This document shows positions 1-5,709 of a stretch of 5,709 bases of DNA, in pieces. The stretch's first letter is position 1, and every line of letters begins with the position of its first letter. Where the stretch lies: the NCBI GenBank assembly GCA_002428085.1, contig DJAA01000021.1:21726-27434 (forward strand), written 5' to 3'. The DNA is from Sulfurimonas sp. UBA6014. Its GTDB lineage: Bacteria; Campylobacterota; Campylobacteria; Campylobacterales; Sulfurimonadaceae. A model generated the notes under the pieces. That model had not been told where the DNA came from, searched no databases, and saw nothing but the letters and a program-made list of their open reading frames with translations. Made by a program: the position numbers and the translations under genes.

Positions 1-746
1 TGGAATACGCACAAAATATGTTCTTGCCCAACCTCTTAGCCATCTTTGCATCTATCGCTGTTCTTTGGGTTTATTTTCGCAAAGATATTCCCTTTAGTGT
101 CGATGTCTCAAAACTTCCAGAGGCTTCAAGCGTCATAAAAAATCAGACCATGTTCAAATTTTCATGGATTTTTTTGGCACTGCTCATGATAGGGTATTTC
201 ATCGGTGACTATTTTCACTTGCCAGTCTCAGTTTTTGCCCTTGGCGGTGCTTTGGTCTTTTTAGCCATAGCGACCCATTACAAAGCAGTCAAGCCAATTA
301 TGACAATGAAAGCCGCACCGTGGCAAATCGTCTGGTTTAGCATCGGGCTTTATGTCGTTGTGTATGGGCTAAAAAACGCGGGACTCACCGATGTTATCGC
401 CTCTTGGATAAGAGAACTCACCACGCATGGCGATACTGTTGCCATCATAGGAACAGGTTTTTTAGCGGCAATTATAAGCTCTGTGATGAACAATATGCCA
501 ACCATCATGATTATGGATATTGCCATCGCTCAGGTGGGCTACTTAGGAAACGAAGCACTGGTTTATGCCAATATTTTAGGCTCAAACCTTGGACCTAAAA
601 TGACACCAATTGGCTCTCTTGCCACCCTACTTTGGCTTCATGTTTTGGCGAAAAAAGGGGTAAAAATCACTTGGAGCGAGTATATGAAAGTTGGTCTCGT
701 AATCACACCGCCTGTTTTACTCGTAGCACTGCTTGGTTTAATTTAA
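1..746 (+). CDS. arsB: ArsB-type arsenite efflux permease, C-terminal part (5' end outside window)
   Basis: This is the C-terminal ~247 residues of an ArsB-family inner-membrane transporter (ArsB/NhaD ion-transporter superfamily), which exports arsenite or antimonite, alone by proton exchange or as the channel of an ArsA ATPase. The frame is open to the left edge (codons EYAQN precede the Met at 18), so that Met is internal. Full ArsB proteins are about 430 residues. Counting from that Met, hydrophobic segments lie near 3-20, 48-66, 68-88, 102-123, 139-157, 162-175, 181-210 and 223-242. Family signatures are YFRKDIP (19-25) after the first segment, NNMPT (158-162), and the SNLGPKMTPIGSLATLLWLH stretch (189-208), which matches the conserved GSDLGPK-TPIGSLATLLWLH region of ArsB. 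No Cys occurs in the visible part. The family call is sure; ion specificity is inferred. No arsC, arsR or arsA is visible, and any would have to lie upstream. Confidence 0.92.
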   Translation, partial: EYAQNMFLPNLLAIFASIAVLWVYFRKDIPFSVDVSKLPEASSVIKNQTMFKFSWIFLALLMIGYFIGDYFHLPVSVFALGGALVFLAIATHYKAVKPIMTMKAAPWQIVWFSIGLYVVVYGLKNAGLTDVIASWIRELTTHGDTVAIIGTGFLAAIISSVMNNMPTIMIMDIAIAQVGYLGNEALVYANILGSNLGPKMTPIGSLATLLWLHVLAKKGVKITWSEYMKVGLVITPPVLLVALLGLI

Positions 747-762
747 CCATGAGTTCTCTCTA

Positions 763-828
763 GGATGTGCAGCTTTAGCCGCACCCATAACGTTAAAAAA
801 GTAAAAGCAAGGTGAAAGCCACACATCC
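763..828 (+). other. Inverted-repeat element behind arsB (two alternative folds)
   Basis: GGATGTG (763-769) plus GCTTT (772-776) pairs with AAAGC (815-819) plus CACATCC (822-828), giving 12 base pairs around a 2x2 CA/CA internal loop. A competing local hairpin, GTGCAGC (767-773), TTTA loop, GCCGCAC (778-784), has six of seven pairs and uses the same left arm, so the two folds exclude each other. No T-tract follows on the plus strand (an A-run follows at 829-834), so this is not a standard intrinsic terminator. It lies upstream of the predicted nifJ start of transcription, so it would belong to the 3' end of the arsB mRNA. It could be an RNA 3'-end stabiliser, a Rho-linked stop or a dispersed intergenic repeat. 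Pairing is read directly; function is unknown. Confidence 0.45.
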
Positions 829-851
829 AAAAAAGATTAAAATCGTACTTG

Positions 852-888
852 TGTAACATGTTATTAAATTTTATACACTCAATGTAAC
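852..888. promoter_or_regulatory. Candidate operator region: palindrome plus TGTAAC direct repeat
   Basis: TAACATGTTA (854-863) is a perfect 10-base palindrome. The hexamer TGTAAC occurs at 852-857, overlapping it, and again at 883-888, 31 bases apart, which is close to three helical turns. Both lie 19-55 bases upstream of the predicted nifJ -10 element, where an activator or repressor could act. No known regulator consensus is recognised, and short AT-rich repeats arise by chance, so this is only a candidate. Confidence 0.25.
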
Positions 889-906
889 CTTAATAATTTT
901 GATTAG

Positions 907-915
907 TGCTATAAT
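907..915 (+). promoter_or_regulatory. Extended -10 promoter for nifJ and the DHOD-like gene
   Basis: TG (907-908), one base, then TATAAT (910-915) is a perfect extended -10 element. T-rich sequence lies before it (AATTTTGATT, 895-904) and no TTGACA-like hexamer sits at the proper distance. A strong -10 with periodic T-rich sequence instead of a -35 box is typical of sigma-70 promoters in Campylobacter and Helicobacter. Transcription would begin near 921-924, leaving a leader of about 25-28 bases before the nifJ ATG, too short for a riboswitch. Confidence 0.7.
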
Positions 916-937
916 TTCGCTTTCAATTAATTTATTT

Positions 938-944
938 AAAGAGG
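938..944 (+). promoter_or_regulatory. Ribosome binding site of nifJ
   Basis: AAAGAGG ends four bases before the ATG at 949. It is a moderate Shine-Dalgarno match. Together with alignment of the protein N-terminus to the family (Thr31, Glu64 and Arg114 falling at exactly the expected numbers), it fixes this ATG as the start. Confidence 0.65.
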
Positions 945-948
945 TTCT

Positions 949-3900
949 ATGAAAAAAATAACTGTAACAATCGACGGAAACGAAGCCGTTGCACGAGTTG
1001 CTCATAAAATAAACGAAGTAATTGCCATCTATCCTATCACTCCATCATCGCCTATGGCGGAGTTAAGTGATGTTTACTCAAACAAAGGTCAAAAAAATAT
1101 TTTCGGTTTTCTTCCTGAGATTATGACCATGCAAAGCGAAGGTGGCGCAGTAGCCGCTGTTCATGGCGCTTTACAAACTGGTGCACTCACAACAACTTTC
1201 ACCTCTTCGCAGGGTCTTTTACTCATGATTCCAAACATGTACAAGATTGCCGGCGAACTTACCCCAACAGTTTTGCACGTCGCAGCGCGCGCCCTTGCCG
1301 CGCAAGCTCTTTCAATTTTTGGAGACCACAGTGACGTCATGTCGGTACGTCAAACGGGGTATGCTCTCCTTGCTTCAAACTCGGTTCAAGAAGCACATGA
1401 CTTTGCACTTATCTCACAAGCTGCTTCCCTAGAGTCTCGTATCCCATTTTTACACTTCTTTGACGGCTTTAGAACGTCTCATGAGGTCAGTAAAATAGAG
1501 TTGCTCAGCGAAGATATTTTAAAAGCTATGATTAATGAAGAGCTCGTTTTTGCCCATCGCAACCGTGCTTTATCGTCAGATCATCCCGTTATTCGTGGAA
1601 CAGCTCAAAATCCTGACGTCTATTTCCAAGGACGTGAAAGTATCAACAACCTCTATACAGAGCTACCCGATTTACTGCAAAATAGTATGGACAAATTTGC
1701 AACACTTGCAGGAAGATCATACAAACTTTTTGATTACGTCGGTGCAGCGGATGCCCAGCGCATCGTCATAGTTATGGGTTCAGGAGCTGAAGCAGTTGAT
1801 GAAACTGTTCATTATCTTGTTGCTAAAGGCGAAAAAGTCGGGATGCTTAAAGTAAGACTCTATAGACCTTTTTCTATAAAACACTTCATCGAAGCCCTTC
1901 CAAGCACGACAAAAGCACTCGCAGTTCTTGACCGTACAAAAGAGATAGGTGCCATCGGCGAGCCGCTTTATCTGGATGTTGTCGGTGCGCTCAACGAACT
2001 TAATGAATATAACAACTTAAATTTCAATATGCCAAAAATTATCGGTGGTCGTTATGGACTCTCTTCAAAAGAGTTCACCCCTTCTATGATTAAAGCTGTT
2101 TTTGATGAGCTTCTAAAAGAAAAACCAAAAAACCATTTTACTATCGGTATTAACGACGACCTCAGCCATACATCCCTAGAATGGGACAAATCTTTTTCAC
2201 TTCAAGACTCTGAAACATTTAAGAGCGTTTTCTTCGGCTTAGGAAGTGACGGAACAGTCGGAGCGAACAAAAACTCCATCAAGATTATCGGTGAAGAGAC
2301 AGACAACTTTGCGCAAGGCTACTTTGTTTACGACTCAAACAAATCAGGTTCAATGACCACTTCGCATCTTCGTTTTGGTCCAAAACCTATTCAGTCAAGT
2401 TACCTTATAGAAAAAGCAAACTTTGTTGCCTGTCACCAAAGCGTGTTTCTTGAAAAATTTGACATCTTAAAAGTAGCCGATATCGGGTCTATCTTTTTAC
2501 TTAACTCTCCTTTTTCTAAAGATATAGTGTTCTCAAAACTTCCAAGAAAAGTCCAAGAAGAGATCATAGAAAAGAAAATAAAATTTTATGTTATTGATGC
2601 TGCAACCGTCGCAAAAAATAGCGGTATGGGTCGTCGTATTAACACCGTTATGCAGACGTGTTTCTTCGCTATTTCAGGCATTTTACCGCGTGAAGAGGCT
2701 ATTGCCAAAATCAAAGGAAGTATCCAAAAAAGTTACTCGAACAAAGGGCAGCAAATAGTTGATATGAACAACAAAGCGGTTGACACGACTTTGGCAAACT
2801 TGTTTGAAGTAGACGTCCCGACTGAGGCAAAAAGCAATCTTGCTATGAGCCCTTTGGTCAAGGGTGATTTTGATGCATTTGTTCAAAATATTACCGCTAA
2901 AATCATCGCAGGCGAAGGAGATGACCTTCCTGTTTCAGCCATTCCAATAGATGGAACATGGCCTACGGGAACCACGCAGTACCAAAAACGTAATACCGCT
3001 CTTGAAGTCCCTATTTGGGATGCTGAAACTTGTATTCAGTGTAACAAATGTGTTATTGTTTGTCCCCATGCCGCAATTCGCTCTAAAGTCGTTGATGAGG
3101 CTATTTTAGCCGATGCACCAAGTATTTTTTCTTACGTTGTAGCTAAAGGAAAAACTTTTGAGCCACAAGAGCGTTTTACGATTCAAGTGGCGGTTGAAGA
3201 CTGTACAGGCTGTAGTCTTTGTGTAGAAGTGTGTCCTGCAAAAAACAAATCGCAAACAAACCTCAAAGCTATTAACATGGTTCCCGCAGAGAGCGTGCAT
3301 GATGAGGGCGTCATAAACTGGGACTATTTCACAAGACTTCCTGCCTATGACAGAAATAAACTCGACCATGCAAAAGCCAAAGAGTCTCAGTTCCTTGAGC
3401 CACTGTTTGAGTTCTCTGGAGCATGTCCAGGATGTGGTGAAACACCGTATGTAAAACTTGCTTCTCAGCTTTTTGGTGACCGTATGGTTATCGCAAATGC
3501 GACGGGTTGCTCTTCCATTTACGGCGGAAATCTTCCTACGACTCCTTGGAGAAAAAATGACGACGGACGTGGACCTGCATGGGCAAACTCACTTTTTGAA
3601 GATAATGCAGAGTTTGGCTTAGGTTTTAGACTCGCTATCGACAAACACACACATCATGCTCGTGAAATATTACAAGACATCAAAGAGAGCGTTGGCGCGG
3701 AGCTTGCAAACTCTATTTTAGAGGCAAACCAATCAGATGAGCCTGAAATTTTTGAACAACGTGCACGAGTTGAAGAGTTGAAAAAAGTTCTAAAATCAGT
3801 TGAAGGGAAACAATCAGAGCGACTTGCAAACCTAAGTGACTACTTAGTGAAAAAATCTGTTTGGATGATGGGCGGTGACGGCTGGGCGTATGACATCGGT

Positions 3901-4521
3901 TACGGCGGGCTTGACCACGTTTTTGCAAGCGGTAAAAATGTCAATATTTTAGTTATGGATACGCAAGTGTACTCAAACACGGGCGGACAACAAAGTAAGG
4001 CAAGTATGACGGGAGCCGTGGCAAAATTTGCCTCAGGCGGAAAAGCACAACTCCCTAAAGATTTAGCCATGATGGCTCTCTCATACGGAAATGTATATGT
4101 TGCAAAAATAGCCATGGGTGCGAGTGACGCACAAACTGTCAAAGCCTTTGTTGAAGCGGAAAAATACGACGGTCCGTCTATCATCATAGCCTACTCTCAC
4201 TGTGTGGCTCATGGATACGATTTACGTTATGGAATGGATCACCAAAAACTTGCCGTTGAATCGGGACTGTGGCCGATGTTCCGTTACAATCCAGACTTGA
4301 TAGCAGAGGGCAAAAACCCTATGCAGCTTGATTATAAAGGTCCAAAAATTGATGTCAAAAACTTTATGTATCAAGAAACCCGTTTCAAAATGGTTGAAAA
4401 ACTTAACATGGACAACGCAACAGAGTTTTTACAAACTGCTAGAGACCATGCAAAAACTCTTTATAAACGCTATAAAAACATAGAAGAAATGTCAGCACCA
4501 ACAACACAAGAGGAGAAATAG
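949..4521 (+). CDS. nifJ: Pyruvate:ferredoxin/flavodoxin oxidoreductase (single-chain PFOR)
   Basis: This cytosolic homodimeric enzyme interconverts pyruvate + CoA with acetyl-CoA + CO2, passing two electrons to ferredoxin or flavodoxin. At 1190 residues it is a full-length fused PFOR. The N-terminal pyrimidine-binding domain has YPITPSS (28-34; Thr31), Glu64 (activates the TPP aminopyrimidine) and Arg114 (binds pyruvate carboxylate). The middle transketolase-C-like and gamma domains follow. The two-cluster ferredoxin domain has Cys695/698/701/705 and Cys752/755/758/762. The C-terminal TPP domain has GDG (976-978) and SNTGG (1009-1013; Asn1010). The proximal 4Fe-4S cluster ligands are Cys826, Cys829, Cys854 and Cys1085, all shifted by 14 from the remembered Desulfocurvibacter (Desulfovibrio) africanus numbers 812/815/840/1071. 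All key residues are intact. The chain stops without the extra C-terminal domain VII of D. africanus. It has its own promoter, and the next gene starts one base after its stop. The catalytic direction (oxidation, or CO2 fixation in a reductive TCA cycle) cannot be told from sequence. The symbol reflects family naming; nothing here indicates nitrogen fixation. Confidence 0.97.
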   Translation: MKKITVTIDGNEAVARVAHKINEVIAIYPITPSSPMAELSDVYSNKGQKNIFGFLPEIMTMQSEGGAVAAVHGALQTGALTTTFTSSQGLLLMIPNMYKIAGELTPTVLHVAARALAAQALSIFGDHSDVMSVRQTGYALLASNSVQEAHDFALISQAASLESRIPFLHFFDGFRTSHEVSKIELLSEDILKAMINEELVFAHRNRALSSDHPVIRGTAQNPDVYFQGRESINNLYTELPDLLQNSMDKFATLAGRSYKLFDYVGAADAQRIVIVMGSGAEAVDETVHYLVAKGEKVGMLKVRLYRPFSIKHFIEALPSTTKALAVLDRTKEIGAIGEPLYLDVVGALNELNEYNNLNFNMPKIIGGRYGLSSKEFTPSMIKAVFDELLKEKPKNHFTIGINDDLSHTSLEWDKSFSLQDSETFKSVFFGLGSDGTVGANKNSIKIIGEETDNFAQGYFVYDSNKSGSMTTSHLRFGPKPIQSSYLIEKANFVACHQSVFLEKFDILKVADIGSIFLLNSPFSKDIVFSKLPRKVQEEIIEKKIKFYVIDAATVAKNSGMGRRINTVMQTCFFAISGILPREEAIAKIKGSIQKSYSNKGQQIVDMNNKAVDTTLANLFEVDVPTEAKSNLAMSPLVKGDFDAFVQNITAKIIAGEGDDLPVSAIPIDGTWPTGTTQYQKRNTALEVPIWDAETCIQCNKCVIVCPHAAIRSKVVDEAILADAPSIFSYVVAKGKTFEPQERFTIQVAVEDCTGCSLCVEVCPAKNKSQTNLKAINMVPAESVHDEGVINWDYFTRLPAYDRNKLDHAKAKESQFLEPLFEFSGACPGCGETPYVKLASQLFGDRMVIANATGCSSIYGGNLPTTPWRKNDDGRGPAWANSLFEDNAEFGLGFRLAIDKHTHHAREILQDIKESVGAELANSILEANQSDEPEIFEQRARVEELKKVLKSVEGKQSERLANLSDYLVKKSVWMMGGDGWAYDIGYGGLDHVFASGKNVNILVMDTQVYSNTGGQQSKASMTGAVAKFASGGKAQLPKDLAMMALSYGNVYVAKIAMGASDAQTVKAFVEAEKYDGPSIIIAYSHCVAHGYDLRYGMDHQKLAVESGLWPMFRYNPDLIAEGKNPMQLDYKGPKIDVKNFMYQETRFKMVEKLNMDNATEFLQTARDHAKTLYKRYKNIEEMSAPTTQEEK
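4510..4515 (+). promoter_or_regulatory. Ribosome binding site of the DHOD-like gene, inside the end of nifJ
   Basis: GAGGAG, seven bases before the ATG at 4523, is a strong Shine-Dalgarno sequence that also encodes the last Glu codons of nifJ (stop at 4519-4521). With only one base between stop and start, translational coupling is likely, which implies that the two products are made together. Confidence 0.8.
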
Positions 4522-4522
4522 A

Positions 4523-5515
4523 ATGGATTTAACAACAACATATATGGGTCTTAAACTCAAAAACCCTATTATAGCGGGGGCTTCTCCCCTAACTGCTTCG
4601 TTTGAGTCTATAAAAAGACTTGAAGCTGCAGGTGCGGCGGCTATTGTTTTGCACTCCATTTTTGAAGAGCAAATCAACCATGAAACCCATGAACTTGACT
4701 ATTTTCTTTTTAAGGGAAGTGAAGATTATGCCGAAGCTTTAGGATATTTTCCTGAAGTAACCCTCAGCAATATTGAATCTGAGAGTTATTTAGATGAGAT
4801 TATCAAACTTAAAGCAAACACGACTATTCCCATCATCGCCTCACTCAATGGTGTCAGTAAAGGCGGCTGGATAAACTATGCTAAAAAACTTCAAGCAGCA
4901 GGCGTGGATGCTATAGAGCTCAACATCACTTACATCCCTACAGATATTGATACAGATGCTCGTGAAATAGAAATGCTCTACATCGATGCGCTCAAAGCCG
5001 TCAAGGAAAATGTGACGATTCCCGTAAGCGTAAAAATGAATGCTGTTTTTTCAGCCCCTGCTCAAATGGCAAAAAAACTCGTCGAAGCGGGTGCAGCAGG
5101 TTTAGTTTTATTTGACCGCCCTGTTCATGTCGACATCAATCTTGAAAAACTCAACTCCATCCAAGTTATCAATCCAAGCTCTTCTAAAGACTTGAGTGAA
5201 ACACTTCGCTGGAGTGCTATTTTGTATAAAAAACTTGATGTTTCGCTGTGTGCCTCCACAGGTATTCAAACACATGAAGATATCTTAAAAGCTATCATGA
5301 GCGGTGCAGATGCAGTTCAAATGGCAGGCGCGCTTCTTAAAAATGGAGAAGGGCATATACAAACGGTTCTTGAAAATCTTATAGCATGGATGGAGGAAAA
5401 AGAGTATGTTTCCATAGAGCAGATGAAAGGAAGTATTTCTCTGCACCACACATCAAACCCAGCTGCGTACCAACGTGCAAATTATATGCGTATTCTTACA
5501 GACTATAGGTACTAA
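4523..5515 (+). CDS. Dihydroorotate-dehydrogenase-like flavoprotein (PFOR-associated), function unknown
   Basis: This 330-residue soluble TIM-barrel protein belongs to the class 1 dihydroorotate dehydrogenase (PyrD/DHOD) superfamily, in the subgroup often annotated 'dihydroorotate dehydrogenase-like'. Barrel landmarks are KNPIIAGASPLT (13-24), ASLNG near 110, a probable FMN-contacting Lys171 in VKMN (170-173), and the phosphate-site segments ASTGIQT (244-250) and MAGALL (267-272). FMN binding is therefore likely. The substrate site differs: true class 1 enzymes have N-x-S-C-P-N with a catalytic Cys, while here the segment reads ELNITYIPTD (132-141), with Tyr137 at the Cys position and no P-N pair. 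The essential Lys43 of Lactococcus DHODA is aligned with His44, and the later orotate-binding Asn region reads LFDRP (196-200). Pyrimidine synthesis is thus unlikely. From memory, this subgroup is often found next to nifJ in other phyla. With strong coupling to nifJ, a redox or accessory role with PFOR is inferred, not shown. Confidence 0.88.
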   Translation: MDLTTTYMGLKLKNPIIAGASPLTASFESIKRLEAAGAAAIVLHSIFEEQINHETHELDYFLFKGSEDYAEALGYFPEVTLSNIESESYLDEIIKLKANTTIPIIASLNGVSKGGWINYAKKLQAAGVDAIELNITYIPTDIDTDAREIEMLYIDALKAVKENVTIPVSVKMNAVFSAPAQMAKKLVEAGAAGLVLFDRPVHVDINLEKLNSIQVINPSSSKDLSETLRWSAILYKKLDVSLCASTGIQTHEDILKAIMSGADAVQMAGALLKNGEGHIQTVLENLIAWMEEKEYVSIEQMKGSISLHHTSNPAAYQRANYMRILTDYRY

Positions 5516-5532
5516 TCTATATAAAAATAAAA

Positions 5533-5560
5533 CACCTAAACAGAGAATCTCGTTTAGGTG
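5533..5560. terminator. Hairpin terminator between the operon and a minus-strand unit
   Basis: CACCTAAAC (5533-5541) pairs perfectly over nine bases with GTTTAGGTG (5552-5560). Inside, GAG/CTC adds three pairs. Read on the minus strand the stem is followed directly by TTTTATTTTTAT, a canonical intrinsic terminator. Read on the plus strand it comes 17 bases after the DHOD-like stop but is followed by GCACTCTTTA, a poor U-tract. It therefore best fits termination of leftward transcription, and may also end or protect the rightward operon mRNA. Confidence 0.75.
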
Positions 5561-5567
5561 GCACTCT

Positions 5568-5708
5568 TTACGAAACCCACACCTCTATGAATAAATCTCC
5601 ACTTCTCTCTCGCTCCCAAATTTTTAAACGTTCTTTCACAGCCTCATGACCTTAGCAAGAAATAAATTTTGGAAGTGGGGTCACCCTGCAAAGTGTTTTT
5701 CGCTCTTT
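5568..5708 (-). pseudogene. Probable remnant or 3' end of a minus-strand gene, interrupted by TAA
   Basis: Reading leftward from the right edge, one frame gives 18 codons (including RVTPLPKFISC), a TAA at 5654-5652, then 27 codons (GHEAVKERLKIW, then ERERSGDLFIEVWVS) ending with TAA at 5570-5568. The second part has a protein-like charged and aromatic composition and its stop lies just before the leftward-facing terminator at 5533-5560, as expected for a gene end. No ATG occurs after the internal TAA; only a GTG (5639-5637) could start a 23-residue peptide, with no clear ribosome site. I do not recognise the family. It may be a decayed gene, the last codons of a gene entering from a different frame, or chance. 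Confidence 0.3.
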
Positions 5709-5709
5709 T

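Noticed and set aside
743..826. A 27-codon minus-strand ORF starting with ATG at 826 (begins MCGFHLAFTF).
   Set aside because: No Shine-Dalgarno sequence precedes the ATG, the ORF overlaps the arsB stop, and the region is better explained by the inverted repeat. It is mentioned only as a possible remnant.
747..948. A riboswitch or structured leader ahead of nifJ.
   Set aside because: The predicted start of transcription near 921-924 leaves only a 25-28 base leader, and no known riboswitch core is recognised in the gap.
1280..1310. A short GC-rich patch (GCGCGCGCCC and following) in an AT-rich gene, possibly a sign of transfer or an embedded site.
   Set aside because: It encodes the conserved Ala/Arg-rich segment around Arg114, and GCN and CGC codons account for the composition.
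3713..4187. Two overlapping minus-strand ORFs (71 and 95 codons) inside nifJ, as well as others at 2683-2886 and 3106-3369.
   Set aside because: They lie wholly opposite the conserved PFOR domains, have no recognisable motifs or ribosome sites, and are explained as shadows of the real frame.
949..4521. A nitrogen-fixation role suggested by the nifJ name.
   Set aside because: No nif genes are in view, and this PFOR family serves general pyruvate metabolism in many non-diazotrophs.

Overview
The window looks like a chromosomal segment of a campylobacterotal (epsilonproteobacterial) bacterium. The basis is AT-rich coding and intergenic sequence, a promoter with a consensus extended -10 and no good -35 box, and a single-chain pyruvate:ferredoxin/flavodoxin oxidoreductase of the type also found in Campylobacter. 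A sulfur-oxidising or hydrogenotrophic relative such as Sulfurimonas is plausible, but the sequence alone does not fix the genus.

Layout: (1) 1-746, the C-terminal half of an ArsB-type arsenite efflux permease, cut by the left edge. (2) 747-948, a 202-base gap holding a folded element (763-828) just behind arsB and, nearer the next gene, a 10-base palindrome, a TGTAAC direct repeat and an extended -10 promoter (907-915). (3) 949-4521, a complete 1190-residue nifJ-type pyruvate oxidoreductase with all expected TPP, pyruvate and iron-sulfur ligands in place. (4) 4523-5515, one base after the nifJ stop, a 330-residue TIM-barrel protein of the dihydroorotate-dehydrogenase superfamily whose orotate-site motif is replaced, so it is probably not a pyrimidine enzyme. 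(5) 5516-5709, a strong hairpin (5533-5560) with a U-tract on the minus-strand side, then a minus-strand reading frame that looks protein-like but is broken by a TAA.

How the genes work together: nifJ and the DHOD-like gene form a tight two-gene operon driven from the promoter near 910. The oxidoreductase interconverts pyruvate + CoA and acetyl-CoA + CO2 with low-potential electrons carried by ferredoxin or flavodoxin. In a reductive-TCA autotroph it would run towards pyruvate. The co-translated flavoprotein-like partner has no assigned job, and it is the most interesting item here. arsB belongs to a separate upstream arsenic-resistance unit. No mobile element, tRNA, rRNA or CRISPR array is visible.
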